Below are positions 12,331-25,100 of a stretch of 64,000 nucleotides of DNA, in pieces. The notes under the pieces are model-generated. The model was given only the letters and a program-made list of their open reading frames with translations, was not told the DNA's origin and did not search any database. The stretch comes from Asterella californica (taxonomy: Eukaryota > Streptophyta > Marchantiopsida > Marchantiales > Aytoniaceae). Both the position numbers and the translations under genes were made by a program. Each line of letters starts with the position of its first letter. Position 1 is the first letter of the stretch. Location of the stretch: positions 744,001 through 808,000 of the forward strand of contig JAYKYS010000024.1 of the NCBI GenBank assembly GCA_036924285.1, read 5' to 3'.

Positions 12331-14351
12331 TATCGTGTCGGATATTGCGTGAAGGATGTCTAGGAAAACGCGAGGTTCCTGGCTGTGGAGATGTTGTGCG
12401 CTGAAACAGAGACAAGACAGAGAAAAACAACCACGAAAACGAACGTTGCGATATATACACTCCAAATGTATGTACACTGTCAGCTCTTCCTCCTAAGAGC
12501 ACAGAACTCAGAACCAGACCAGAGCATTCTGTAACCTACTTCAAAAGCCTATGAAAACAACCCTTGAATCGCAACCCTGACCAAAAAACACCGAAGCGTA
12601 GCTCAAAGCAAGAGAAACTTCTCTTTGCTAACAAGCAGAGCCACAGCAATATCACGCGATCCAAACCCAAGTCCAAACCACATCCATGTACAAGTTCTTA
12701 GCTAAAGCTAGCTACCACAAGCTGTATATAGCCAACCAGAACTCTAATGAACTCAAAAGAGCAAAACCCGTAGCGAAGAAACCGAAAAAGGCCTATCTGT
12801 GAACTTTCTCCTTTCGCCAAACGGACTTCAGATGTCGATAGGGTCTCCTCCACTGACTCTGTTAACCCAAGAAATCTTCAGATCCGACTCCCAACAGCCA
12901 AGATATCGCCGATTTTTGGTCGCAGGTGACCGAACCTCCAAAAACTCCTCCTTGCGGCTTAAAATCGCACACACCGCACAAACAGATCGTCCAAACTGAT
13001 ATCCGTCTTCTCTAGCAGGTAGATCTAGCTACCCTGAACCCAACGAGACTCCAAACAAGTCGTTTGAAGTTCCCCTTGCAAAACCACGCAAGAAATTTGG
13101 TCGCAAGTTGCAAAAAACTGACGTAAATCAGCTCCCTGCGGCTCAAACTTGCTCACCGCACCCAAACCAACAATCCAATTCACGTATGGTCTTCTCCTAT
13201 GCGTAGATGAAGACTCCCTGATCGCGTAGGCACCAAGAACGAAGAGCTTGGCTCACCGATCGCGAAGAACAATCTAATCTCAGGTCGCAGGCGATGAAAA
13301 ACTTGACGCAAGCGCTTCTCTGCGAGCCAATTTCACTCACAACTCCTAAACCGCCCGATGAAACCTTGTATCGTCTTCAATTTCCTGAAGAACTCGTTGT
13401 TTTGATCCGATGGATCCAAGGACAGCAAGTTTGGACTCCGGAACGACCGGAACGGTCCAACTCTCCTTCAGAGGTAACTGAAAACCTCAAATCTGCTTCC
13501 TGCGTCTCAATTTCTCCCAGAACACAACCCCCCGATCCGTCTCTTCAAGAACCGTCTTAACCTGTGCGTAGCCTGCACAGGTCTTAACCCGATGACACCT
13601 GGCGCGCGTGTATTGGACTTCCCAATTCTCCAAAACGTCCACCGACAGATCGTAGGAACAAGCAAGCCCCTTAAGCAGCCCCCTTACAGCAGTCTCTGTA
13701 CGTACAGTTTTCTCCTGAATAATAAGAAGCAGGCCCCTTGCGTCTTTGATATAACGCCTGAAGCCCTAAATACTCAGTCAGCAAGTAACTAGGGGCCTAG
13801 CTTGATTTTACCTTCTTTCGAATCGCATAACTTCTTCTCTGGATGTCCAAACGAAGTAAACAAGATGCCCATGGAAAGCTGACAACGAGCTCTACCCATC
13901 TATGTGATAAAAGTGAAGATCCAAAGTTGCGCCAAAAGCCCGTAAGCTGGGGCCTAGCTTGTTTTCTCCATCTTTCGAGTCTTGTAACTTTTCCACTAGG
14001 CGTCCAAACGAAGTAGATGAAGTGCCTATGGAAAGCTGACAAGGAGCTCTATCCACTAATGCGATAAAAATGAAGATCCGAAGTTGTGCCAAAAACCTGT
14101 AAGCTGGGGCCTAGCTTGTTTTCTCCATCTTTCGAGCCCTGTAACTTCTCCACTAGGCGTCCAAATGAAGTAGATGAAGTGCCTATGGAAAGCTGACAAG
14201 GAGCTCTACCCATCTATGCGATGAAAATGGAGATCTGAGATTGTGCCAAAAACCCGTAAGCTGGGGCCTAGCTTGTCTTCTCATGAGTGTCTTTGGAGCG
14301 ACAAGCATCGAAGTTTTGAATTTCAGGTAGGAGCCGGTCCACGACACGACA
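12331..14351 (-). repeat. 5' LTR of element B, full length (2021 bp)
   Basis: The inner end is matched to the outer end of the truncated 3' LTR by the shared sequence TATCGTGTCGGATATTGCG on the + strand. The outer end is fixed by the ACGG target duplication at 14352. The outer third holds 157-bp tandem repeats. Short + strand reading frames repeated in both LTRs (6369-6635 and 13294-13560) are antisense to the element and look like chance. Confidence 0.8.
13792..14275. repeat. 157-bp tandem repeat, three units, in LTR of B
   Basis: GGGGCCTAGCTTG recurs at 13792, 13949, 14106 and 14263, exactly 157 bp apart. The units differ by only a few bases. They lie in the part of the LTR expected to be U3, so they could be promoter or enhancer repeats; that role is inferred. 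Confidence 0.85.
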
Positions 14352-14355
14352 ACGG

Positions 14356-15925
14356 AAGGTCAGTTGGTGAAGTATGGACCAACAGGGCAACATGAGACGA
14401 AGGAGGAGACCTCGGAAGAAGACGACCGAGCAGCAGCCGCAACTCCCCCTCCCACTCTGATGCCGCAGCTGAGGCCTAGCACTCACCAGAAGACGCTTCT
14501 GGTGAAGGAAGATGACTCTAGTGGGTCGAAAGACGTCACGCCTCCGAGGAAGATGGGTCCTAGAAGTATACCTAGGAAGACCACCTCCCTTATTCATTCC
14601 CTTACCTCGGAGTCTGACTCACCGGAGGAGTCCTTGAGCACCCGAGCTGAGCAGAAGACCGCTTCTGCCACACAAGGGAGTCTTCCGAAAACTCCAGAAG
14701 ACAAGGGATGGATACTCCTACTGCGATGCGAGGAAGCACAGTAAAGAGGACCGCAGACGAAGACCGATGAGCTCAAGACTATGACATCGGAGAAAGAGGA
14801 GCTTCTTCGGCAGAAGATGGATCGCGAGAAAGAACATGAGAAGGTTCTTTCTCTGATGAAGAAGGAGTTGGATGAGATGCGCGGGCAGCGAAATAGGTAC
14901 CAAGACACCGTCGTCGCTATGACGAAAGAGGTCGAAGATTTGAAGCAACGCGTCATCAAGGCCGAGGAGCTGGGCGCTCAACTTCGGAGTAGGATCGAGC
15001 CAACGTTAAAGAACTACTTCGCCGTCGAATTGGATACCGAGGAGCTGGGATTTCTTCACCAGATTAGAGAGGAGTTTGTAGCTGCAGATGCAGAGAGTAC
15101 CTCAACCAAGAACTGAGTAGCTAGGCTAGGCCAACGGGTAGTTAGGGAGCTTAGGGAGGTTAGAGCAACCGTAGAGTTCTCAGTTTGCGAGATAGGTAGA
15201 GAATTAGCAATAGGAAGCGGTGTTGTTCCTGGTGTCGTTTCAGACGCAGGACCTTCATCGGACGGGCCAGGAGTACTCCCGACTTCTTAGGAAGAAGATC
15301 CGTCATCTTCAGGAAATTCTGTATATAAGCGTTGTGTTGTTCGTATTCAGCACCTCTATGTGTTTTATCATTTTTGCATTTTCTATTTCCTGAGTTTGCG
15401 GAGCCATTGAGTGTTTGTCTACTTCGGGGATTTACCTACGAAGTATCGTAGTTTGCTGTGGTAGGAATTAGTCTGGGTGCCGAAGAAGTTCAATCTGGTA
15501 CTTCGGCGGAAGAAGAGTCTTCTTCGCTAGAGTTTTCCGAGAGCAGTAGTAGTGAAAGTAACTTAATGTGAAGATACTTAGCATTTATTGTGTTAGAGGC
15601 TACCTAGTAGCACTTCAGCAGTACTTCCTCGTGTGATATTTCCGTCCGTGGCTCTGTTTCTCTGTTGTTCATCTGTTTCTTGAGGTCCCTGACCTGTTTA
15701 GTATCTGTTATGTTATTTGTCATGAATTATCAACTCTGTCTTGTTGGATAGACCTGAGTTTGATCTCTATCGAGATTGATTTCTGCCCGTGAGAATAAAA
15801 GACAACCATAAAGAATCACCTTTGTCATATGTTTACTACTTTTGGATGATCTTTACTTGCATCTCTGTGGGTTCGATCCTTAAATTACTACTTTCGAGCA
15901 TCTTTTGATTTTCTTGTGTGTTACA
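14356..15925 (+). repeat. Left LTR of element C, part 2 (A-type then C-type)
   Basis: 14356 to about 14745 aligns with A-type LTR sequence at 43155-43545. From about 14750 to 15925 it aligns with the right LTR of C at 50300-51628, ending in the same GTGTTACA. A stretch matching 51037-51190 is missing at about 15490, between short GAAGAA-type repeats. The switch lies within the LTR-embedded coding region of both families. Confidence 0.75.
14781..15116 (+). pseudogene. LTR-embedded ORF, coiled-coil part (hybrid LTR copy)
   Basis: This open frame matches the C-terminal part of the ORF in the right LTR of C (50334-50843). It is rich in Glu, Lys and Leu with heptad-like spacing, a likely coiled coil. 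It ends early at a TGA at 15114, where the other copy reads through to 50843. Confidence 0.6.
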
Positions 15926-15943
15926 TATAGAAGACTGAATAAA

Positions 15944-15964
15944 TTTTGACGCCGCTGCCGGAGA
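15944..15964 (+). promoter_or_regulatory. tRNA-Asp-like primer-binding site of element C
   Basis: TGACGCCGCTGCCGGAGA resembles the tRNA-Asp primer site of plant Athila/Tat Ty3 elements (TGGCGCCGTTGCCGGGGA). It lies about 20 bp after the LTR end, farther than usual; element A has the same spacing. Confidence 0.65.
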
Positions 15965-15991
15965 TGCGAATGCTGAAATTATCCAAGATCA

Positions 15992-18790
15992 ATGAACAGA
16001 AGTCCAGAGACATGTATGTCGACGGGCAAGCCTGATCCTCCTGGAGACGTGCAATCTGAGAGAGACAGGAGGCGAGAAAGACGAGCATATTATCGAGAAT
16101 AGATTCTGGAAGAAGCTCGTCGGTTAAAAGAAGAGCATAAGAAAAGAGAACGAGGTTGGAGAACACCTAACTCAAAGGAATGGAAGAGGAAGGAACCAAT
16201 CTTTGGTGAATCAAGTTCACCCCGGACACCAAAGTCATTATCTCCAACTCCTCTCGAATCTGCTCAAAGAGAACTTGACTTCGAAGAAGTTACCACTCGA
16301 CTAAGTGCTGAGATCGAACATCCAGAAAGTGAAGTAGGGTGGAAACCTTTTCCCGAAGTCAATGTTGTTTTATATCCGCAGTTGTTTACTTCTGAACCAG
16401 AGGTAGGAAGTACTTCTGCAGATCAAGATCAGTTTACTTCTTCGAATGAAGAAGCTGCAACTAAGGCAGTAGAAGCTGCTACTACCTTAGTGGAACGTTT
16501 ACAGGCGCAGGAACTTATCCCTCAAGCATTGGTACGGGAGATTCTTTCGTTAACTCCAGTAGCTCAGAAGGACAGCGCTGCTCCTTATTTACAGCCAACC
16601 ACAAGATCGTCTTTATTCAAGAAGAGACAAGCTCAAGCAGCTACTGCTTCGGGTATTGCATCTGCTGTCCTTGTTCAAGCTGCAGTGCCAGCGCCGATTC
16701 CAACACCTGCCAAGATAGCAACTCAAGTTCCAAGAGCTCCATCCGTACGAAGCATGGCAGGCCAACCCATCACGAAGCATGGTTACCCAAAATTCAGAGG
16801 AGGATCTTCAGATGACAATGAAGATGCAGATGCTTACATTAAACTGTTTGAATCTGTATCTGTCACTAATAAGGAAGATGCTGAACCATATCGTCTGCGG
16901 ATCTTTCCAAGTCTTCTAAGGAAGAAAGCACGTAGCTGGTACAATCACGCAAGCAGAGTACCAGGAGACATCGATACTTGGGACAAGCTGAAGACAAAAT
17001 TCTTAGAGCGGTTCCAGGAAATTGGATACAATCGCCAAGTATTGGGGAAGCTGACCAGACTTGTCAGAGAGAAGAAAGAGAGCTTAAAAGATTATGTCCA
17101 AAGATTTTATAATCTACTGGACAGAATTCCGAGGATGAGAACAGCCAACCCATACTCTATGGATCAAGCTACGGAGTGGCTAGTTACGGGCTTACCAACT
17201 GAAATGGAGATTTGGTGTCGTCGAGGAAAGATGGATGTCATTGAAGAAGTTGTTGCTTCAGCAGAAGCATTCGAAGCATCCACCCTCGGAAGCAAAGGAT
17301 GATGGATAAAAGGGAAGAAGAAGGGGAAGAAAGAGAAGAAGGAGAAAAAGGAAGAGAAATTGACTCGAAGGAAGAAGCACAAGAAGAGTCGCAGAGAACC
17401 CTCTTTCTCCGAGGAATCTTCTGATGATGAGTCTTCTTCGGCCGAAGCCGAAGAATCTTCATCGACAAGTTCATCTTCTTCGAGCGAAGAAGAACAAAGA
17501 ATGAAACGAAGTTCTTCGTCTAAAGAAAAGAAAAGCTCGAAGGAAAAGAAGAGCAAAGCCAAAGGGGATAGTAGTCACCTTATGGAAGAGATGATTAAGG
17601 GTTTCGCGGATCTGAAAGTGCAGATGATAGGGACTCCTGACAGGAGAAAATCACCTTCGACATCACGACCAAGCTTATGGTGTACGACATGTGGGAAACA
17701 AGGACTTGCCAATACAGAGTGTACAAACACAAGGACGTTTCAAGCGCAACAAGTAGAATGGGCGCCCGCATTCGAGTCATATTATCGTTCATTTTTTATA
17801 GAGACTCCGGATGATGTTTATGGAGTACAATCAATCCCGCAAGTTACACCACCTCAAACACCCAGACCTTCCCAACCATCACCAATAACCCCGATCCAAC
17901 CCATACCAATTTCGAGGTTTGTACCAAGAGAGAGAGCTCAAAATGTCTCCTAGAAACATTGAATGAGTCAAGCAGGAGCGAATAAACCACCACCCCATGG
18001 GTCTTGTTTCAATTGTGATAGTACAGATCATTGGTCACCCAACTGCCCACATCCCAAGAAACAGCTAGCCTATGTAGCACTTTGTGCAAAGTGTCATCAA
18101 CCAGGACATGCCACGGCAGATTGTACCAATCCACCTGTGGAGAAAAGAGGGGTTCGCTTTGATCCGAAAACAGAACGGCCTGCGGAAGCACAACTGCACA
18201 AGGTGGACTTGGAAGAATGGAAAGCCGCTGGAGATGAAGGATGGCCACCAGAAGAAACTTGGGTTTACAAGGTGGATACCAGAAGCTCTTTCAAGACAAA
18301 GAGGAAGACGGAGGAAGCACCTCTAAAGACTCAATCAAAGAAGGAATTGAAGAAGCAGAAGAAGGCAAAAGATAAAGCCAAGAAGAAGATAGTAGAGGAG
18401 GATACTGAGGAAGAGGAAGAAGAAATACTGAAGAGCGTAAACCCTCCGAGACTACCAGTTGACATTACAGACGAAGTCCGCAAACTCCTGAAGAAAGAGT
18501 TACTACGAGTAGGAACTTCGGCAAAGGAAGCTGATACAACTTCAGCCGAAGTCTCAGAACGAGCGAGTTCGTCCGCACCCAAGATTTTCCGTACTTCGGC
18601 CACTGAAGACAAGACTGCGATCAAGAACGAGGAGGTTCCGAAGAAGCACAGTCGACCGGAACCCGTGAAGAAAGAACATGTGGCAACACCACACTATGAT
18701 GTGGTAGTTGATTTAGAAACACAGAAGGCTAACATAAGTTTCAAACAGCTGATTGAAGATAACAAAATTTACAGAAAATTGTTACTTTAA
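15992..18790 (+). pseudogene. Element C gag (capsid, zinc knuckles, charged region)
   Basis: A single frame runs from the ATG at 15992, 28 bp after the primer site. It is interrupted by TAG at 16098, TGA at 17300, TAG at 17951 and TAA at 18788. The capsid domain (about 16770-17290) has the retrotransposon gag pattern with ARSWYNHA, KTKFLERFQEIGY and a KESLKDYVQRFYNLL block. A Lys/Glu/Ser-rich segment follows. Around 17680 is a degenerate knuckle with Leu in place of the zinc-binding His; two good CCHC knuckles lie at about 18005-18130 (CFNCDSTDHWSPNC and CAKCHQPGHATADC). Element A has the same order, so this is a shared gag architecture. Confidence 0.85.
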
Positions 18791-19405
18791 GCACTGAAGA
18801 AACCCACTAAGATAAGAAGATTAAAGTTACCTTCTCTGTTTCATATCGAGGCAGAAGACCTAGGATCTCCAGAAGTGGAAGTGGAGGTTGCAGGTTGTGT
18901 GATCAGGAAAGTGCCAATTGACTCCGGGTCGGGAGTCAACATAATGACAGAAGACACGGCACACGCGTTGGGTTTCAGAAAGTTTGAAGAAACTCAACCA
19001 GTGTTACGACTGGCAGATCAAACGAGAAGACGACCACTTGGACTGCTGCGCAACATTCCCACCTTAATAGGCAGGATTTCTTTTAAACTTACTTATGTTG
19101 TGCTACGCCCTTTAGTTAAGTCTGGTTATCAGATTTTGATTGGGAGGCCATGGTTGTATGGTGCCAAGGTACTAACGGATTGGTACCGGCACCGTTTACA
19201 GTTCAAAGATCCACAGAAACCAACTGACAAGGCTGTGATGGTTTCCTGGAAGAAGATAACACATCAGGGCGAAACATATTCGATTGATGCTGGGTACACT
19301 TCAGGATCTGATTCATCAACAAGCAGCGCAGGAGAAAAGAGAGGAGACCCTTATTCGATGGTCAACTATCTACAGTGCTATGAGATGATGAAGAAGAGGA
19401 TATGA
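18791..19405 (+). pseudogene. Element C aspartic protease
   Basis: In the gag frame, the retropepsin-like motif VPIDSGSGVNIM (D-S-G) is followed by the flap and C-terminal region ending in YQILIGRPWLYGAKV. This catalytic motif is intact, unlike in element A. The frame stops at a TGA at 19403, and the RT frame that follows is shifted by -1; since element A shows no shift here, I take this as mutation. Confidence 0.8.
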
Positions 19406-19530
19406 ACGAGGCCGAATAGCAATCACAGCTAGGTCACGAGAGTGCAGAGACCAGTCATACATATGGTATAGTCCTTCCAGGAGCATCCCAAGACCTAGTC
19501 ATAAGCGAAGGTAAGAGCCCGAAAATTTCT

Positions 19531-20245
19531 GTGGTGGTACAAGGAGAAGAGTTGGAAGTGTATCGTCAGATGCTGATCCATTACCAAGATGTCTTCGCCT
19601 GGACTGTGGAGGACATGAAGGGAATACCTGCACAGTGGGGAGAACATCGTATCGATCTCATTGAAGGACCAGTACATGTACGACAGCGACAATACCGACT
19701 CAATCCAAAATATTCTCTGATGGTTAAAGACGAGATAGATAAGTACCTAAAGGCGGGTATTATTTTTCCTGTATTAAGCAGCGAATGGGTAGCACCCATA
19801 GTAGTGGTACCTAAGAAGCAAACAGGAAAGATAAGAGTCTGTCAAGATTTCAGAAAGCTTAATGCAGCAACAAAGAAAGATCATCACCCTTTACCATTTA
19901 CTGATACCATTTTGGATCATGTATCTGGAAAGGAATGCTACAGTTTTCTGGATGGGTTTTCAAGGTACAACCAAGTGTCCATTAGAGAGCAAGATAAGGA
20001 CAAGACTACCTTCACAACAGATTGGGGCACTTATGCTTATCACAAGATGCCTTTTGGACTATGCAATGCACCATCTACCTTTTAGAGGATGATGACCTCA
20101 ATTTTTCAAGATTATTTGCGAAAAAATTTTAGAGATTTTTATAGATGATTTTTGTGTTTTTAGCACACGTAAAGAACATGCAGCGTGTTTAGCCAAGACT
20201 TTTCAGAAGTGTAGGGAAGCCAGACTTGCATTACACCCTGAGAAG
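19531..20245 (+). pseudogene. Element C reverse transcriptase, 5' part
   Basis: RT fingers and palm blocks are present: RVCQDFRKLNAATKKD, FLDGFSRYNQV, MPFGLCNAPSTF. A TAG stop at 20083 replaces a Gln codon. A frameshift near 20130 precedes the active-site block FIDDFCVFS, an F-x-DD variant typical of Athila-like elements. The coding sequence is broken at LHPEKC by element A and resumes exactly in phase at 46424. Confidence 0.9.
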
Positions 20246-22233
20246 TGTGGTGCCCACAAATTACAGGATGCATAAATTTTTAAAATTTTTGAGATTAATA
20301 ACTTGTTTGTATAACTGAAGAAGCGTTTGTTACTTAAGGTTACGTCTTCCTTAACAGGAAGATGATCTTAAGAGCTGTTTGTAATAAGAAGTTGACTTCT
20401 TCGGAAGATGGCCATCTTCTCAATTGCGTCTTCGGAAGACGGGAAGACGGCGGAATACGGGACGACGGTGGAAGACAACCATCTTCCGGAAGACAGCGAC
20501 CGCGAAGGCCTGACCACGGATTTTTCAATAGAGGAGTGGTTGTACCTACTGGGTCGCACCGAATAGGTAGGTAGGTCGGGGAAGACACCTAAGGTCGAAA
20601 ATCCCTAATCTGCGGAGAAGATGCACAGGAAGCGCATTAGCACATTCCAACTTCCCGCAGCACAGCGCGCTTGAGAAGATCGATTTGAGAGAGTGAGCTT
20701 CGCAAGTGAGCTTTGAGAGAGGAATCGAGTGAGGACATCGAGGTAGGAGAGAACCAGTTGGCAGCTAGGCGAAGGACGAGACCGAATTGCTGGAGCACGG
20801 AAGGCAGAGAGCGAAGGTGTTTCTGTGAGCTCTCGAGAAGCTGACATTGGAGAGTAGCGAGTAAAATCGAAGGTGAAATCGAGGCGTGGCCAAAAATTGA
20901 CAGCAGGCGCAGTCGTGAGGAGTCGCATTGGAGCTAGGACCAGAGCCAGAAGCGCACGGAGGTCGAAGGCAACTCGGAGAGCAGAAGAAGACTGTAGAGG
21001 TTCTTCCTCACGTTCTTTCCCCTTCCCACTTCTTCTCGTCTTTGTCTGGTATTCCCCGCGCTTCCTTGGTTGGGTGCAGGCAGCCTGATCGATTACCCCC
21101 ACCCCCCATTCTTTCTATTGAGACATTGGGTGCGGAAGCGCTGCCCAATTTCTGTCAGACATCTTCTTACTTCTTCCTAAGTTCAATTCGAGCTTCCCTA
21201 CACCTCGTCCTCAAATTGACAATCTCAGCTATCAATTTCCCTACCCTACTACCTCTCTACCCCCGAAACCTGGAACAGAAGACGATTCGGAAGATGGGAA
21301 CATCTTCGGAAGACGCTTCTTAAACTTGACTGTCTTCGGAAGTCGACTGAACACAATTCGTATCAAGAGTGGATTTGTGTTGCTTTGTGTTAAGAGAGGC
21401 TTGGTACGAATCCTGAGTGGTGTGGTGAGTTGTTTTGTTATTTCGAGAAGTTGGAAGTCGGGAACTAGGCCTGACCCTCCCGGTCTTCCAAGCTTCTCAA
21501 ACTCCACATCTTCCTAGAGAGACTAGAAGACTGAAAGGCTGGCAAAATGAGCAAGAAGACGTGAGGGTCCATTTCGGGTCTCTTCTGTCGAACCCATAGC
21601 AGCCATTCCTTCTTCTTCCCAAACTTAGAAGAGAGTCGTGAGAATACTTGCTAGCAGAATCTGGAGAGAATGGTCGAGGGTCATGTCTTCCCACCGAGCA
21701 GCAAGCTTCTTCTGAGTGCGTATGAGAGGTGAGAAGTCAGAAGAACAGAGTGCAATTGTCTTGAGTCTGTTGTGAGGATAGATTGCGTGTAGGAAGACGA
21801 AGACAGGTGAGACCAGTGAAGGGAAGTCTGACTTCGGGAGGTCTTCCGAGAAAGACATTGAACCGGAAACTGTCCTGAGTGTCTTCCCATAGGCCACTGT
21901 TACCGTAGGAGCCGCAACCATCTTCTGAACTTGTCATGCATTTTATGTTTCGTGAATCTTGTATCTTCTTATAGGGAGTAGGATGTAATGCAAAGTGGGT
22001 TGTCTTCTTGTTAATCCATGCGAGGCCTTGCTTAGATAGGATTGTTTAGATATAGCACGGAAGACGAGAGCTATCTAGGTAGTACTGTTAGAATCCCGTA
22101 AGACAGAGTAGCTGTCTTCTGGAAGACTAGGTTTGTCTTCTGAGAAGTAGAAGCTAGACTGTGGGCACTTGGGAAGGACTGAGTCTTCAGCTCATAGTAA
22201 GTGCTTGTGGCTTAGTGCAACAGATCTTCCAGC

Positions 22234-23826
22234 ATGACGATGCATCCGCGAGGCTTGGTGTTACCAGCGGCGGAATTGGCCGAGGCCACTCCTTTCCTCA
22301 AGGAGTTGGGTCTCGACTTCTTCCTGTGGGATTGGAACCTCGCAGATCAAGGACTTCTGGAGGAGGTGTGGGCAGCGTTGCCACCTCGTAACCGTGTACC
22401 TGCGAAGGCAGGAGTAGCTCGAGGAAGACCATCTTCCTGGACTGAAGATTGGTGGCGCATGACTTTTCACAGGCCAGAATCCGAGAACCTAGGATATTTG
22501 CACGAGAAGAAAATCTTGCCTAGGATCGTGAGTTCGTGGCATGTGCTTGGGAGCACCACCTGCCTTTTTGTGGAAGATAGACAGGGGAGGAACGGTTGGA
22601 AGATAGAATCTTACCGGGAGCCGAGAAGCGACTTCTGGCGAAGTTGTTTCTGCATCTCTTTCCCAAGAGGAAAGCGCAGAAGACAAAGTACTTAGGAGAT
22701 CAGGACGTGGAGTTCCTGGAATCAGTGTGGGATGACAGAACGCCCATCTACTGGGGCGCGTACATCCACAACTATGTACAGACGGAGCTAGCATACTTGG
22801 GTACCCCGGCAGGAGGACACTTGACGCCCTTCCTCTGCTACTTGTATGTAGCCATGGGAGATCTTAGGGAAGATCAGCTGGCAGGGTACCCGATAAGACC
22901 TGCTGAGTACCCGATAAGAGCAGAAGACCGCTTCTGCAACTCCTGGGAGTCTTCCGAAGACTCCAGAAGACGAAGGATGGATGAGCGCTCCTGCTGTGAT
23001 ACGAGGAAGCGCAACGAAGAGAGCCGCTCCTCATCAGGAAGTCCTCCGAGTGCGGGAGAAGATCACCACCCTCGCAGAAGAGCAGACCACATGGAAGACG
23101 CAGCGAGAAGCTGCAGAAGTGCGAGCTGCAGTTGAGAAGACGCAGCGGGAAGCAGCGGAGGCTCGTGCACAGAAGATGTTGACACAGTCGGTGGAAGCGC
23201 TTCGGAAGAAGTTCAACTACACCGCGGGTAGGAAGTTACTTACCTTAGCTAGAGGATGGGACAGCGAGTCCAAAGCAATGTTGGTGGAATGCCGAGAGAG
23301 CATGTTCAGGTACTTGGATCGACAGATAGAAGGAGTGAAGACACTTTATGGTCTTCCCTCGCTTCCGACATCTGCAACCGCATCTTCCCAAGCTCCAGCA
23401 CCCTCGACTGGATCCGGAATGTGAAAGGAGGAGTTCGATCTCGCTGTGCACTTGGTGGTGACAGCGTTGGAAGCCGAGAAGACTTCAAAAGACGCCCCGG
23501 AAGACAGGAAGACGAGCCGTCTTCCCATGTATTTCGCGTGGAGGAAGCGACTTCCCCGGATCCCTATGACCGCACCCGTGCCTCAGAAGACGGAAGAAGC
23601 ACTGGTCGATTCCGCTTCTCAGAAGACGTTTCTGTCTTCCGAAGCAGAAGCCGAAGCCAAGGAAGACGCAGCAGCAGCGACAACAGGGCCAACAAGAGAC
23701 GATGAGGAGGAAGCCACCTCAGTGACACCCGAGGTAACTGCAGGGCTTTTTAGCTTATCAGAAGCCGCGTTAGGAGCTCCGATAGGAGCAGATCAGGTAG
23801 AGATTGCCTCCGTGCAATCTGAGTAG
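22234..23826 (+). pseudogene. LTR-embedded ORF in 5' LTR of element A
   Basis: This copy matches the one at 42519-44833 but has two internal deletions. The N-terminal domain (LDFFLWDWNL, GRNGWKIE) is followed by the coiled-coil region (VLRVREKITTLAEEQ, LRKKFNYTAGRKLLTLARGW) and an acidic tail ending SVQSE. The coiled coil and tail are in one frame from 22981 to 23826 with a single TGA at 23422. No known domain is recognised. Confidence 0.65.
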
Positions 23827-25100
23827 TTAGTAACTCCATTGACAATTCCAAATATAGTAGGATCGAACATGCTATCTTAAGGGTGGCAGTTTTTCCGTGT
23901 AATATTAGTTAGGATACCATGTGGCAGCATAGGTAGCATAGGAAGGACAAGGTGGATGGCCAATTCGGGCAAGGGAACCGCTTGCATGTGAGGTGACAAC
24001 CTCCTGTCAGCGCCTCTCTCTCCCTGGTTGTCGTCTCCCCTAGTTCTCATGGCCGCGACATAAGTAGGATCGCAGAGTAGGAGATAGAGTTCTGCCAGTT
24101 CTGAAAAGTTCAGTAGTCGATTCTATGGAGAGGGCAGACTAGACACATTAGAGAGAAGACACCTGATAGATAGTTCTTCGCACTACTGCCGTTGTTGGAA
24201 ACATACGAATAGTCTTGGAATACACAGGAGGGGTCTACATACTCGTACCAGCAGTGGTTCGAAGATGTAGATAGAAGTAGTGGACAGTCTAGGAACAGAG
24301 AACGGCATCCTCGTGCAGTCCTGTTAGCTAGACTGGTGTGTCGAGGAGTAGACGCAAGAAGTAGAGGGAGTGAGCTTCCCAATGCCATTGTGACTTCTTC
24401 TCGGGGAATAGATTGTGGATTTGAGTGCAGAAACTTTGCTCATGTCTTCTGGATGGTGGGTTCCTTGAATTCGCTCCCAATTGTACATGGGAAGTGTTCT
24501 TCTTGAGTGGCGATGACTGTCAGCAATTGTGGAAGTGTAGCTTGGCTCGTTAAGTAGAGCACTTGGGATCTACGTACGAACGGTCTTATGGGTAAGGGAT
24601 CCCAGAAGACAGAGTAGTCAGAGCAGCGAAGTGAAGAAGAAAAAAGTCTTCTTCCCACAGTAGAAGACTACATCCTCGAGTAGAAGACGGTGCAACAGTA
24701 CTCACGTTTGTTGTCTTCCTCCCCAAACTATTACAAGCAGGGATGGCTTGTTAGTCAGGATCCGGACTAGAAGCCTGTCGGAATCTTAATTTACTCTTTT
24801 CATCTTATTTTTCTCTTGTTTGGATTTTCTTATCTTCCCCATCTTCTCCCATCTTCCTCATCTTCTTACCTTCTTCTAGTGAGCTTCCGAGACTTCTATT
24901 GAGCTTCTGTGAAGGTGAATGTCGTTGTAGTGCTGCAGGAAGACTATTTCCGTAGGCAGAAGCCTGGGAAGGCTACAGGGGCATACACCCTGTTATTGAT
25001 CTAACCCGTTGGAATGTAAGTGTGAGAGTAAGGTGTAACAGCCGAACTAGTCGACTTCTGCGAAGCAGGACAGCCTTCTGGAGATGTGAGAAGACGAGCT

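Larger units (their letters stand above)
5402..14355 (-). mobile_element. Ty3/gypsy element B with 4-bp target duplication
   Basis: The element itself is 5406-14351, flanked by ACGG at 5402-5405 and 14352-14355. Removing it and one ACGG rejoins the A-type LTR at a position that aligns with 43146-43163. On the minus strand its order is 5' LTR (14351 to 12331), primer site, gag, protease, RT, RNase H, integrase, then a truncated 3' LTR (6791 to 5406). LTR termini are TGTCGTG and CACGATA. Compared with related element E, the integrase C-terminus, the purine tract and the first part of the 3' LTR are missing, which one deletion ending at 6791 explains. Confidence 0.85.

Noticed and set aside
17164..17562. 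Minus-strand frame of 132 codons rich in Ser and Phe
   Set aside because: Antisense shadow of the Lys/Glu/Ser-rich gag region of element C.
19403..19531. Programmed frameshift between protease and RT in element C
   Set aside because: The related element A keeps protease and the pre-RT block in one frame, so the shift in C is probably a mutation.
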